Origin: Zygnema cylindricum
Lineage: Eukaryota; Streptophyta; Zygnematophyceae; Zygnematales; Zygnemataceae
Assembly (NCBI GenBank): GCA_037447655.1
Contig: JBBHKE010001474.1
Span: 1-62,000, forward strand
Reading direction: 5' to 3'
Length of the DNA: 62,000 nt
How positions within the stretch are numbered: position 1 is the first letter of the stretch; the number at the start of each line of letters is the position of its first letter. The translations under genes were made by a program, and so were the position numbers. The notes under the pieces were generated by a model. The model saw only the letters and a list, made by a program, of their open reading frames with translations, made no database searches and was not told where the DNA came from. Positions 31,922-42,839 of the stretch are shown here, piece after piece.

Positions 31922-34844
31922 TTTTGAGGATGATGTCTATTTCATTGCTGAGAAAGGTAGCCATGGGATGTTTAGGCTGATCTTAAGTAATGAAAAGAAG
32001 AAACTTTATTATGCTGGTGTTCATGATATTATGATGTGGCATAAGAGGCTTGGGCATGTGAATCTAGATAAGCTAAGAGAGATGAAAAAGATGGGAGTGG
32101 TGGAAGTGATTCAGTTCAGTGAGAGTGATGATATAAGTAATTGTAGTGGATGTGCTCAAGGTAAAGCACACAGATTACCCTTTCCTAAGTCAGCCACCTA
32201 TAAGGGAGAAAAAATTATAGATCTAGTACACACAGATATTTGGGGACCGGCTAAAGTGCCCTCACCGGGGGGGAAGAGATTTATGATGACTATAACTGAT
32301 GATTGGTCTCGGTATTCCCGGGTATATTTTTTGAAAAACAAGTCCGAAGCTGAGGATTGTTTTAGACAATATAAAACATGGAGCGAAAAACTCCATGAAA
32401 CTCCAATCAAGAGAGTAAGGAGTGACAATGGTGGAGAGTATACTTCTAACCAGTTTGAGGATTTTTTGAGGGAAGATGGGGTTCAACACCAAAAGACAGT
32501 CCCAGAAAATCCGGAACAGAATGGGGTAGCTGAAAGGTTAAATAGAACACTAAGTGATAGTGCTAGAAGTATGTTGTCAGATAAAAAGATAGGAAAAAGG
32601 TTTTGGGCAGAAGCAATGAACTGTGCTAATTACCTCAAGAATAGAGTTCTTACTTCAGCTATAAAAGATCAAACACCTTATGAGAGATGGACAGGCCGGA
32701 AACCAGACATATCTCACTTAAAGGTTTTCGGCAGTCAAGTGTTCAGTCTAGATACTGATCGGTCCAATTGGAAGCTAGATCCTAAAGGAAAACCGGGATA
32801 CTTATTAGGATATGATGAAGATGTTAAAGGATATAGAGTCTATGATCTAAAAAGGGAAGATATAATCTTAGTAAAGCATCTAGTAGTTATTGATGAAGGA
32901 AAGTCTGTGGATCCCTTCAAATATACGAAGTCAGTAAAAATCAGATTTGAGTCAGAAAATTCCGATGACTTTGAGCTTCCTAACTATCCAGATTTTAGAG
33001 AAGATGACATTCTTGCAGGAACAAATCAGACCGAAAAGGACTCGGCTGTGGAAACTCCAGTGACAACTCTACTCGAAGCGGAAGACGTGGTGGAAATTGA
33101 TTCGGAATCAAGGGATAGGGGAGAAGCCGAGTTTGATCGAAAGAATCCACGAGAACCATCTATTCTGGCCTCAGATTTTGAGGGGGGGAGGAGAAGTAGC
33201 AAAAGACTGCAAGAAAAACAGGTTAATAACAAGGTAACTAAAGTATCTCATCAAGATGAACCTCAAACTTATGGAGAGGCGATGACTTGTCCAGAAAGAA
33301 ACCGGTGGAAGACAGCCATCAATGAGGAGATGGCTTCAATCATGGGAGCCGATACTTGGGAGCTGGTGGACTGTCCACCTAACCGAAAACCAATCGGTTG
33401 TAAGTGGGTTTTCAAATTAAAACTGAACCCAGATAACACAATCGAGCGCTACAAGGCCAGATTAGTGGCAAAGGGATTTACACAAAAGGAAGGAATTGAC
33501 TACGAGGAAACCTTTGCCCCGGTGGTTAGATTTCCCTCTGTCCGCATACTTCTCAGTTTAGCAGCGGCGGAAGACATGGAAGTGCATCAGATGGACATCA
33601 AGACAGCCTTTTTGCATGGAGAATTGGAAGAGGAGATCTTCATGCGACACCCCGAAGGTTTTGTGGAGGAAGGAGAGGAGAGTAAGGTATGCCGGCTGAT
33701 TAAATCTCTTTATGGTTTGAAACAGGCACCTCGACAATGGAATAAGAAACTTGATGAGTTTCTTACCGGTCTGGGATATATTCGGATCAGCTCATATCAC
33801 TCAATCTATGTTCTTGAAGATGAGGAAGGTTTGATATTTATTGCAATTTATGTTGATGATTTGCTTGTATTAAGTAAATCAATGGAAAAAATTAACAAAC
33901 TGAAAACCGATCTTAAGGGGAGATTTGAAATGAAGGATATGGGAGAAGCAAGATATATTTTGGGAATTCAAGTAGAGAGAGACCGAAAAAGGAAAATTAT
34001 AAAACTGACTCAAAAGGAAGCAATAGGGAACATGCTTGAAAAATTTCAAATGGATAAAGCTAATAGTTGTACAACTCCAATGGAGTTGAAGAAGGGAAGT
34101 GAGGGGAGTGAGGAAGAAGGAGTCATAGTCTTAGACGAGGAATTATCTCCTGATGAACAGAAGTTCATGCAGACTATTCCTTACAGGCAAGTAGTGGGAA
34201 GTCTAATCTATTTTATGAATTGTACCCGGCCGGATTTAGCTGCAGCTGTAGGAGTGCTGAGTAGAAGTCTAAATGCTCCCACTAAGAAGGATTGGGAGGC
34301 AGCTAAGAGAGTCCTTAGATATTTGGTAGGAACTAGGGATCTATGGTTGCATTTGGGTGGGGAGAATACTGACATCACTACTTGGAGTGATGCCAGTTAT
34401 GGTGATGCTCCGATGAGGAGATGCACTTCTGGATATGTATTATATGTGGGTGATGGGGCTTGCTGTTGGAGTAGCAAACAGCAAAAGGTTATTGCTCAGT
34501 CCACCATGGAGGCTGAGTATATGGCCTCTTGCTCTGCTGTAAAAGAATTGATGTGGGTCAAGTCTTTGCTTGGTGAGCTTGGTCACCTTAAGAGTGGTGT
34601 GCAGAAAATATTTTGTGATAATCAGGCAGCAATCGCTATTTCTGCCAATCCTAAACATCATTTTAAAGTCAAACACATGGACATCAGACTCAGCTTTGTT
34701 AGAGAGAAAGTAGAAAACAAAATAATCAGTTTAGAGTACAGACCAGATAGTGAGATGGTAGCAGATATGATGACCAAACCTGTGCCTTCGCCTAAGCTAA
34801 TTTTTTGCAGGGAGAAGTGTGGTCTGAAATTAAAGATTGACTAG
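31872..34844 (+). CDS. Nested copia Pol: integrase, reverse transcriptase, RNase H
   Basis: About 990 codons; the true junction with the upstream frame lies between 31872 and 31918. Pre-integrase zinc segment: MWHKRLGH ... CSGCAQGK (about 32034-32166). The integrase catalytic triad is visible as VHTDIWGP, RSDNGGEY and NGVAERLNR, followed by the GKPGYLLGYDED region. The RT includes [49 protein letters not shown] and the catalytic IYVDDLL (about 33846-33866). RNase H has WSDASYGD, STMEAEYMA and FCDNQAAI. It ends at TAG 34842-34844, just before the polypurine tract. All catalytic residues I can check are present. Confidence 0.95.
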   Translation: MIRVFLLALGKESLPASFEDDVYFIAEKGSHGMFRLILSNEKKKLYYAGVHDIMMWHKRLGHVNLDKLREMKKMGVVEVIQFSESDDISNCSGCAQGKAHRLPFPKSATYKGEKIIDLVHTDIWGPAKVPSPGGKRFMMTITDDWSRYSRVYFLKNKSEAEDCFRQYKTWSEKLHETPIKRVRSDNGGEYTSNQFEDFLREDGVQHQKTVPENPEQNGVAERLNRTLSDSARSMLSDKKIGKRFWAEAMNCANYLKNRVLTSAIKDQTPYERWTGRKPDISHLKVFGSQVFSLDTDRSNWKLDPKGKPGYLLGYDEDVKGYRVYDLKREDIILVKHLVVIDEGKSVDPFKYTKSVKIRFESENSDDFELPNYPDFREDDILAGTNQTEKDSAVETPVTTLLEAEDVVEIDSESRDRGEAEFDRKNPREPSILASDFEGGRRSSKRLQEKQVNNKVTKVSHQDEPQTYGEAMTCPERNRWKTAINEEMASIMGADTWELVDCPPNRKPIGCKWVFKLKLNPDNTIERYKARLVAKGFTQKEGIDYEETFAPVVRFPSVRILLSLAAAEDMEVHQMDIKTAFLHGELEEEIFMRHPEGFVEEGEESKVCRLIKSLYGLKQAPRQWNKKLDEFLTGLGYIRISSYHSIYVLEDEEGLIFIAIYVDDLLVLSKSMEKINKLKTDLKGRFEMKDMGEARYILGIQVERDRKRKIIKLTQKEAIGNMLEKFQMDKANSCTTPMELKKGSEGSEEEGVIVLDEELSPDEQKFMQTIPYRQVVGSLIYFMNCTRPDLAAAVGVLSRSLNAPTKKDWEAAKRVLRYLVGTRDLWLHLGGENTDITTWSDASYGDAPMRRCTSGYVLYVGDGACCWSSKQQKVIAQSTMEAEYMASCSAVKELMWVKSLLGELGHLKSGVQKIFCDNQAAIAISANPKHHFKVKHMDIRLSFVREKVENKIISLEYRPDSEMVADMMTKPVPSPKLIFCREKCGLKLKID

Positions 34845-34845
34845 A

Positions 34846-34857
34846 AAATAAGGGGAG
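34846..34857 (+). other. Polypurine tract of nested copia
   Basis: AAATAAGGGGAG directly precedes the 3' LTR start TGTAG at 34858. This is the plus-strand priming site. Confidence 0.8.
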
Positions 34858-35903
34858 TGTAGAAACTAATGGTTTTTATTAGTATTTTCTAGGTCTGAAA
34901 ATAAATATAGAAGCCGAGGCAGTCTATCTCTAGCTTCTCTCTCCAACTCTCAAACTTGTGGCAGTCACTGAGAAGATGGAGAGGAAGCTAGAGCCATGGC
35001 TACCTTGGCTATCCTGAGGTTTACGGGAATTTTATATTAGAGTTTATTTATTTAAAAGGTATGTGCCGGCGGCAGGATTTTATCCTTATACCTACCGGCC
35101 GGCAGACAGGAAATAGCCGGTAGCCTTAGCCGTTAAGTCTAGGATTAATGTTACGTAGTATATAGTTTGATAATTACATAAATATGTATACGTATGATAA
35201 TTCATTTAACTATAACAGATTACGGGATACATAGATCCGGTAATATATAAAGTACGGATTACGTTACGGACTAAAATCAATACCGCGCATTTGTTTCGTA
35301 AGTGAAACAAATACCGCGCATGTATTTATTACGGCTAAGATTAAATCCGAATTTAATCGGACGGCCGGGATTAGCGCCGAGATCGCGGAGGAAGATTTCG
35401 GCGGTTTGTGGCCATCGCCACATCGGATGACGCGTGGCAAAATTCCGTTGGATTGTGGAATCTCCGGAGATTACGGCACCGAATCCGGATTTGACATGTG
35501 TCGACATTTTGGCCATGTCGTACAATGTCCGTACCTAAAGTACACCGGCAGCTGTACTTTTGCGTACGGAACTCAATTCTGATTGGTTCCGTACACCAGT
35601 AGATAGAGTCTGTGAGAGAGATAGGACTTAGAAAAATTAGAAGATAGGACCCCCTCTCCCAGAGAGCTTCTGTAGAAAAGGTCAACTTTGACCCTCCATA
35701 ACTTACTGCTCAGGGGAGCAAATTCAGAGATTCTTTTTGCTATCGACTCAGGGGAGTCTTGCCTTCACAGGGGTGCAGGTGGTCAGGGTTTTTGTCTGCC
35801 AGGGTGGCAGTTATTTTTGCTGAAACACAAAGGGGTGAGGATTATCCTAGAGGCTTCTTGGAAGCTGTCTACTCTGAGGACTTATGGAGGTCTCAGAGTT
35901 TCA
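34858..35903 (+). mobile_element. 3' LTR of nested copia
   Basis: 1046 bp, near-identical to 29460-30504. Differences seen include G/A at the ACGGGAATTTT block, A/T near CGTATGATAAT, GCG/GCA near 35440 and several in the last 120 bp. Confidence 0.95.
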
Positions 35904-35908
35904 TCCGG
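35904..35908. other. Target-site duplication, right copy (TCCGG)
   Basis: Matches 29455-29459 and is followed by the resumption of the outer element's LTR. Confidence 0.9.
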
Positions 35909-35996
35909 TTGATTCATTTTCACGTCACATTGACTTCTCTCTCTCGCAACTTTGACTTTCTGGTCCTTAGCTGAAAATCGACACAAAAATATAACA
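35909..35996 (-). mobile_element. Outer copia 3' LTR, right part
   Basis: TTGATTCATTTTCACGTCAC ... AAATATAACA, the inner end of the LTR (TGTTATATTT on the minus strand). A CCCCCTCTGTGGG block follows, which is the polypurine tract on the minus strand. Confidence 0.85.
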
Positions 35997-36260
35997 CCCC
36001 CTCTGTGGGTCATTTTCAGCACAGTATTAACTTGTCTATACTAAATATGACCAACTATTGTGAGCTGATTACAAACAACAATTTTATCTCGAGGAATTGC
36101 CTTAGTCAAGTGATCTGCAGCTTGTTGAGATGAACTAACAAACTAAAACTTTAAAACTTTATTTTCAACTTGTTATCTCACAAAAGGTGTATGAATGTCT
36201 ATTTGTTTTGTCTTTGCATGGTAAACTGGATTTTTCATTAAAGCAATGCTACTCTGATTA

Positions 36261-36340
36261 TCTGTGAAAATCAATGTCTCCTCTATGGGTTGAAACCCTA
36301 TCTGTGAAAATCAAAGTCTCCTCTATGGGTTGAAACCCTA
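36261..36340. repeat. 40-bp tandem duplication in outer copia
   Basis: Units 36261-36300 and 36301-36340 begin TCTGTGAAAATCAA and differ at one base. Confidence 0.9.
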
Positions 36341-36527
36341 TCTCAGAGTAAAAGTTGCGAAGCCAAATGGCTTATTTTGCTACTTGAGTAAGCGCCACAT
36401 ATTCCGCCTCCGTGCTGGATAACGCCACAAAAAATTGGCGTTTCAAACTCTTACTGATTGGTCCTCTTAAACACGTAAAAATTCAACCGGTAGTGCTCCT
36501 GTTTTTGTCAAGGTCGCCGTCTGGTAT

Positions 36528-36677
36528 GACATCTCTTAAAGCCTTCTTCTCTCATTTCGGTGTCAAGTTTGATGTTCCAACACCTAGGACTTTGTTTTAT
36601 TTGACATCTCTCAAAGCCTTCTTCTCTCATTTCGGTGTCAAGTTTGATGCTCCAATACCTAAGTCTTTCATTTAGAC
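36528..36677. repeat. 75-bp tandem duplication in outer copia
   Basis: Units start at 36528 and 36603 (GACATCTCT...). The 75 bp keep the RT frame, giving IKLDTEMREEGF twice on the minus strand. Confidence 0.9.
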
Positions 36678-36825
36678 CATATATGGATTTGTGCATTTTA
36701 CAGACCATGCGTTCTTTTCTTGGTTCTACCATGCCTTTTGGTTATTCCATGTAGACTTCTTCCTCTAAATCCCCATTCAGGAATGCAATTTTGATATCTA
36801 GTTGATGCATCTGCATACCTTCTGC

Positions 36826-36930
36826 TGCCCCTAAGGGTAATGAACTTCTGAGACTATTAAACTTCACTACTGCTTCTACTGCCCCTAAGGCTAATAAACT
36901 TCTGAGATTATTAAACTTCACTACTGGTGA
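36826..36930. repeat. 54-bp tandem duplication in outer copia
   Basis: Units start at 36826 and 36880 (TGCCCCTAAGG...). The RT frame is kept, giving VVKFNxLRS twice on the minus strand, upstream of [11 protein letters not shown]. Confidence 0.9.
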
Positions 36931-38379
36931 GAAAGTCTTAGTGTAATCAACCCCCTCTTCTTGGGAATACCCCTTAGCTACCAACCTTGCTTTATATCTT
37001 CCCACTGACCCATCTGACTTCCTCTTAATCTTAAAGACCCATTTACACCCCAAAATGTTTTTCTCTTTTGGGTGTTCTTCTAAGATCCAAGTTTTGTTTT
37101 TGATCACGGAGTCATATTCTAATTATATTACCTTTTTCCATTTCTGAGAATTAGAACTCTCCAAAGCTTCATGAAAGGTTTGCGGTTCCCCATATGCCAC
37201 CATAAAACAATAGGCTAAACCCACATCTCCCATTTCTTCAATAAGCCGTTTTGGTTTAGCACGTATCCGATTAGATACTCTTTGAGGAGTTACCTTCAAT
37301 CTCGGTTGTTGAATCGATTCGGAGAGGTTGTTATTTGCGAATGTTGTCGTGCCTGTAACTTCTACACTAGTAAAGATTGAAAGGTTAATGTTCCACTAGA
37401 GATGAAATAAGTCTGAACTCGAAAAAAAAATTACCGTGGATGACGAAAGCTCCACTTCATGTTTTGTGCTTCGAGTACCTAGTGTTTGTGGATACCCACT
37501 TTCCAATTCTTCTTGATTATTAAAGGGAACAGTGACAGTCTCTAGTTCTTCATACCAAGGGTCAAAACTATCTGTCACATTTGAACTACTTTCCTTCCCT
37601 TCATCCACGGTCACATCTCGACTAATTTGAACTTTCTGTATAACTGGTTCATAAATTCCGTAACCTTTCTATTTATGTCATAACCTACAAAGACACTAGT
37701 CCAACTCTTTTTTTGAAATTTCTTTCTACTTTGTGCTCGGATGTGAACAAAGGTTTTACATCCAAACACTTTAAAATGTTTAACATTTGGTTAAAATCTT
37801 GACTAGGCCTCTTCAGGTATAATATCTTTCAGAGAAGTACTTAGAAAACGGTTTTCCAAATAAGGTGCAGTAAGGATAGCGTCAGCCCATACGTTTTGAT
37901 TCAGTTTTGCACTATGTACTAAACAACGTGCAATTTCAACCAAAGTTCCTTTAAGTCTTTATGATACTACGTTTTGTTGCGCACTATAAGCTACTATGAA
38001 CTCTTGCTGTATCCCCCAAGATTTACAGTTTTCTTTAAAAGCATTGGAGGTATATTCCCCCCTATTATCAGACCTTAAAAATTTGGATTCGCTCTCTTGC
38101 CTGATTTTCTACCATGGTTTTAAACCCTCTGAATTTCTCAAGGGCTTCACCCTTGGAATTCATAAATACTTTTTTAGTGCACTCATCCGTAAACGTGATG
38201 AAAAATCTAGAATCTTTAGGACTTAAGATGTGAGGACCGCTCAAGTCCGAATGAATAAGCTCCAGCTTCCTTCTATGTTTAGGTTCATCATCTTTATGAA
38301 AAGGAAGCCTTCTTTGCTTACCTTGAGCGCATCCTTCACACCACTTAAGGTTGTCTTGGGCGTTGACTTCCTCAAGTCC

Positions 38380-39721
38380 TCAGACCATCTTCTTTTCAAT
38401 GAGTCGTTTGAGATTTTGCTCTCCGAGATGACCAAATCGTTGATGCCATAGCTCCAAAGTCTCCGCTTCTTTGCTGAAATTCATCTGTGCAACTTCATCA
38501 TCCAAACGTAGAACAAAAAGATTCCCTTCCGAATATCCAAGAGCGATTAACTTCCCCTCACTTTTGATTTCACACCGTTCACTTTTATTTTTCTCAAATT
38601 CGATTTTTAGTCCACTCTTCACAGCATGCATAACACTAAAAGGGTTATGCTTTAAACCTGGTAAGTATAAAACATCTTTTAAATGCCCTTCATGACTACC
38701 AGTATCACAGTATAACTGTAACTTAACCTCGCCTATTATACTGGTCTCTAGAATCTTATCATCTGCCAGTACAATTCGTCGAGGATTCTGTAAAGCTGTG
38801 AGAGAAGAAAAGATGGACTTATCATTATACATGTGATGAGACGCTCCAGATTCAATAATCCATTTACTTTTCTGAGCATTTGATTCTGTGAGGAAAAGTT
38901 TAGTCTCATCTTGAATGTTCATGGCAAATGATTGTTTGTTCTGTTTTTTTTTGTCTTTGCTACGACAAACTGAAGACTTATCACCTGGTTTTCCACAATT
39001 GTAACAAACAATATTTTTCTTGAAGTTTTCAGTCTCTTTCTTTTTTAATCTACAGTCAACAGTTTGATGATTGGTTTTGCCACATATAGCACAAGCAGTA
39101 ACTAACTCAGTACGTTTTACTGCCTTTTTACCTTTGGCATAAAGAGATGCATCTGACTCTTTATCCTCTTTTCTTTTAATTTCTTCTTCTTGAATGAAAT
39201 GCTGACATACTACATCAAAGTCTACAGTAGGTTGAATTTTCAAAGTCGTGATCATCATAACATACTGTGATGGCAATGACCGAAATAGTGTGAGGATCAA
39301 ATCATCATCATTCAGTTTTGTGTCGACTGCGGCTAAGTGTAACTTAAGCTCTTTCGGCCTATTAATATGGGTTTCCATAGTATCTCCACTCTTCATACCA
39401 AAGTTCAGCAATTTGTTCTTTAATTGCATAATATTGGACGGATTAGTACGTTCATGTACAATCCTTAGTTTATCCCACATAGCCTTAGGTTTATCTAACT
39501 CAACTATGTGTAAAAGTTGATTGTCTTCCACAGCTAGAAAACTTAATGTCGCTGCCTCTTCTTCCCTTCTATAATATTCTGCTGCCTTTTGGGCTTCAGT
39601 AGGTTTATGTTCAGTGCCTGCTAGAATAACCAAGTAAATCTTAAATTTTAGAATTCGGGTCATCTTAGCTTTCCACAGTAAATAATTACTGCCATTAAAT
39701 TTATGGAAATATGTAATTTCA
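38380..39721 (-). CDS. Outer copia Gag-protease and start of integrase
   Basis: The frame is open on the minus strand from just inside the primer site. The first ATG in a well-conserved context is at 39663 (MTRILKFK). Gag contains LLWKAK, TNPSNIMQLKNKLL and NDDDLILTLFRSLP. Two zinc knuckles follow, CAICGKTNHQTVDC (intact) and CYNCGKPGDKSSVC, in which the ligand His is Asp. The protease core reads WIIESGASHHM, so the catalytic Asp of D-S-G-A is Glu. The pre-integrase HQRFGHLGEQNL closes the frame before a TGA near 38380. Integrase homology continues beyond that stop (WCEGCAQGK). Confidence 0.85.
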
Positions 39722-39739
39722 CCTAAAGTTCTGATACCA
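39722..39739 (-). other. Primer-binding site of outer copia
   Basis: Minus strand TGGTATCAGAACTTTAGG directly after the LTR end CAACA. Matches the standard initiator tRNA-Met 3'-end site TGGTATCAGAGC at 11 of 12 positions. Confidence 0.8.
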
Positions 39740-40308
39740 TGTTGAGATTCAAAAAAATGGCCATAGGATCGATCAATTACAAGACAGGAAGCTTAAGGAA
39801 AACAACTCTCTATATGAGAAAGCAAGGCTGAATTACTGAGCAAGGAAAAGATAGATTATGCACACGACAAAATATAAGCACTTAGTGCCAAAATAACAAT
39901 AGGGAAAATTGGAGAGAATCATTCAGTTGATTGATGATGAATATTTCAATTTAAGCATGAGTACATTTTATATCTGTGGTTGACGTAGGTAGTACGCTAC
40001 TTGTGTATCACGTAAAGGATTAAACTCCTAACTTGTGAACTACGTAATTTTAATTAATGGTCACAGTTCACTCCGTGACATTCTCTCAAAATTTGCGATA
40101 ACTTGACTTGCCGTACAGTACAAGTTAACGACCACATTTCATCAAATGTTGACGTCTATATAAAGATAATTTGACTTCTACGAAAATGTACCTTCACTTC
40201 TATTCAAGCGTACATGTACCTAAAAGAAATCCGGTTGATTCATTTTCACGTCACATTGACTTCTCAGGCCAATTTGACTTTGGTCTTTAAATGGACAATA
40301 ATCCAACA
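39740..40308 (-). mobile_element. 5' LTR of outer copia
   Basis: 569 bp; on the plus strand TGTTGAGATTC ... AATCCAACA. Aligns with 240-848. Confidence 0.85.
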
Positions 40309-40761
40309 AATGGTGTGTACGCCGGCGTGAAGCCACGCGATGACAAAATCTTGGTTGTAGGACATCTGCTTGCCTCTTTGGTAAGCGTACTGGCGTACAA
40401 ATGGTACATTCACATACATTTGTACAAATTTTCATTTTGCAACGGTTTTGGTGACCGTTGGTACAACGAAAAATACAAGGACGTACAGATTGTACATTAG
40501 CGTGACACTACTATATAATTTAATTTGCGTCCGCCCGTACAGAAACGCAATTGAGATTTTGTACTTTTCAAATCTTTCATTAATTTTGGGCGGCTCAACA
40601 AGATCCTACGTGGTACCAATCTTATTCTAACACGTGAGCAATTTTTGCTTCATTGGCACGATCTGATGGAAAGGTGACCTGATGGAAAGGTGTTACAAAT
40701 ATTGCTGCCAGTAAATGTGACCGTAAGATTACTGTGATTGTCTGATGGAAGGTTACCGTGA

Positions 40762-41505
40762 GGGTAGAATTCTATTAGGCGGTCCTAGTAAATGTACGGA
40801 CAAGTCTACTGGTAGCGTTTTTTAAAGACTGCTCCATTTTGCCAGGCCAGTAACAAACCTTCCTCAATTATAATTGGCGCCACATAGGTTAAAGTCCAGA
40901 TTTTGAAAATCTTAACAAAAGTTAGAACGAAATATCTGTACGACCGTAGGTAGTTAATGATTCGTACGTAAAGTTTGCGGCCAAATTTTGATTTTTAAAA
41001 TGGAAATCAAAATTTTGAAATGGAATGGCAAAAAGACGTCGCAAACTTTGAAGGTCGCGGCAAACTTTGAATGTCGGTGGATGTCAGATGGAGCGTGAGA
41101 GGATATTTTCGGCTCACCTGCATCCAACGTGGCAGGCGGCACATGGCATGTACGACGTATGCACATGGCATGTACGACGGGTAGACCTGCGATCTCTTCT
41201 TCAAAGCATATATTTTTTTGCATTTTCACGTGTACCAATGGTACACGACCAGTATCTAGCAACTCTCCTCGCGAGGAGATTAACTTCACACTGGATGATG
41301 GGCGCGATTGTTTTCGCGGATTTGAAAAAGTGGAATATCCAACGGCCACGAATTACGCCTATATCATTGGATCCTCTCGACAGCTTTCCAGTAACGATAC
41401 TTCGTTTAACAAAAAAAAAAATAAGGTACGTCTTTGTACCATGTTGTACGAAAACGTACGACGTCCAGTAACGAACCCCACTTTTCGTGTAATGGAATTA
41501 TACCC
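40762..41505. mobile_element. Harbinger-like MITE, TGA duplication, tail-to-tail partner
   Basis: Starts GGGTAGAATTCTATTAGG after TGA (40759-40761) and ends TAATGGAATTATACCC before TGA (41506-41508). The interior is shared with 1947-2657 (inverted) and 27895-28586. Immediately upstream, GATGGAAGGTTACC looks like the right end of yet another element. Confidence 0.7.
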
Positions 41506-41508
41506 TGA

Positions 41509-42232
41509 AGGTGGACTTCTATTAGTTAAAAAATGGGGTTTTTTATTGAAAGCCGTACCGTTTCGTATGGGTTCGTACATAACTTTTTTTTTTCAACGAA
41601 AACAACATTACAGAAAATTTTCCAGGGTTGTAGGCGTAAACTATGACCGTCGGATTCAATTTCACTTTTTATCCGTGAAGCCACGTCACTAACCCTACAG
41701 TTTGTTATGACCGTGCACAGTGAGGACAGTTTGTTATGACCGTGCACAATGAGGACAGTTCTCGAATACAGAACGTGTAAAAATGGGCCGAGTGGAAAAG
41801 GTAAAAAGAATCCACGATGAGCGCGCGCGTATGTGCGTACATGTCGCATGGGCCATGTGCCTTCCGTCAGGCTGACTGGGAATCCGCCGAAATTATCCCG
41901 TCACGCTCCTAGCTTCAAAGTTTGCCGTCGCCTTTTTGTCGTTCCGCTTTGAAATTTTGGGTAGTACATTTAATGCCCCCTGTACGAGTCATTAATTACC
42001 TCGGCTGGTACAGATATTATCTCCGTTGGTACAGATATTACCTCCGCTCGTACAAATATTGCGTTCTGACATTCCATTCGAAGATTCTTTCAAGATTTTA
42101 AACATCGAATATTAACCTACGTGTTACCAACCAAAATGAGCCACGCAGGTTTACAGACGCGACCTAATGGAAAGCACGCTCTTTAGTAAAATTTTCCGTA
42201 CAATTACTGGGACGCCTAATGGAAGTCCACCC
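41509..42232. mobile_element. Harbinger-like MITE in opposite orientation, sharing TGA
   Basis: Starts AGGTGGACTTCTATTAG after the shared TGA and ends CCTAATGGAAGTCCACC before TGA (42233-42235). Its interior lies in reverse orientation to the preceding element (CAAAGTTTGCCG, ATTAATTACCTCGGC). Contains the 29-bp duplication at 41698-41755. Confidence 0.65.
41698..41755. repeat. 29-bp tandem duplication
   Basis: CAGTTTGTTATGACCGTGCA begins both units; one base differs. Confidence 0.9.
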
Positions 42233-42533
42233 TGAGTCGATGTTCCATCACGTAGAGTCTGTAAACCATGTGTTCTAAATTGAGTGGCTCCAAGTAAGCT
42301 ACGATCCGATATTTAATATCCTTAAAAATTTTAACACCGACAATTTTCACTTCAAATATTCACTTGCGTACCATGTTCCTGCCTTACCAAGTCATAATAC
42401 GACATAACTTTTGTATTTTTTGCAAACGCCAGTCTTGTACGCCAGCTCATTTTTTAGGGCTCCTGTTTTCAGTGTTTTGGAACAAGATTACTTTCTTTAT
42501 TATAGGTTGCATTTTGAAAGGCACACCGTGAAT

Positions 42534-42733
42534 CGTTATTAGCCTTATGTACGCTATATCGGCACCCCAAAATTTTGACATTGATACCTTAAATATAATG
42601 GATTACACTATTTAAGGACGTGGACCATAATCTGCCACGTCTCCTGGAACTAAATTGGAATGACTGACGCTAATTTTTTATTTACACTAATATTTTCTAT
42701 ACGCTAATAACGATTCAAGGTTGTACATGCCTG
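42534..42733. mobile_element. Short MITE with CACCGTG termini
   Basis: Left end CACCGTGAATCGTTATTAG; right end GCTAATAACGATTCAAGGTTG before TA. About 200 bp, related to 5701-5913 but with degraded ends. Confidence 0.55.
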
Positions 42734-42839
42734 TGCAAATTTTGTGAATTTTCGTTAGTTTTCCATCGTGGCGCGTAGCTTGATCGTATTACGTGTCGCG
42801 ATTCATTTTTTTCTGTAGCTGAACAACCCACCTACCTCC

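Larger units (their letters stand above)
29460..35903 (+). mobile_element. Nested, young Ty1/copia element (family A)
   Basis: Complete structure of 6444 bp: 5' LTR, half-tRNA-type primer site, gag-pol, polypurine tract, 3' LTR and a 5-bp TCCGG duplication. The gene order (Gag, protease, integrase, RT, RNase H) marks it as Ty1/copia. The LTRs differ at roughly a dozen positions by eye out of 1045, so insertion is recent. It carries one stop in gag and one frame change between protease and integrase. Older, diverged LTR fragments of the same family lie at 15966-16827, 16955-17145 and 27565-27823. Confidence 0.95.
36240..38230 (-). pseudogene. Outer copia pol remnants: integrase, RT, RNase H region
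   Basis: On the minus strand, the integrase continues from about 38230 to 37800 in broken frames (FLRSDN, GEYTSNAFKEN, VWADAILTA). RT is clearest at 37107-36742: [53 protein letters not shown]. At 36732-36508 come HKSIYGLNERLRYW and IKLDTEMREEGF. I cannot find the YVDD motif. Three short tandem duplications disrupt this part. Confidence 0.75.
28963..40308 (-). mobile_element. Outer copia element (family C), interrupted by a nested copia
   Basis: The element runs right to left: 5' LTR 39740-40308, primer site, gag-protease-integrase (about 39721-37650), RT remnants (37107-36508), polypurine tract at about 35997-36010 and a 3' LTR made of 35996-35909 plus 29459-28963. The 3' LTR is split by the insertion at 29460-35903. 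Flanking 5-mers (28958-28962 AACGA and 40309-40313 AATGG) only partly agree, so no clean target duplication is claimed. The element is decayed, with stops, altered catalytic residues and internal duplications. Confidence 0.8.
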
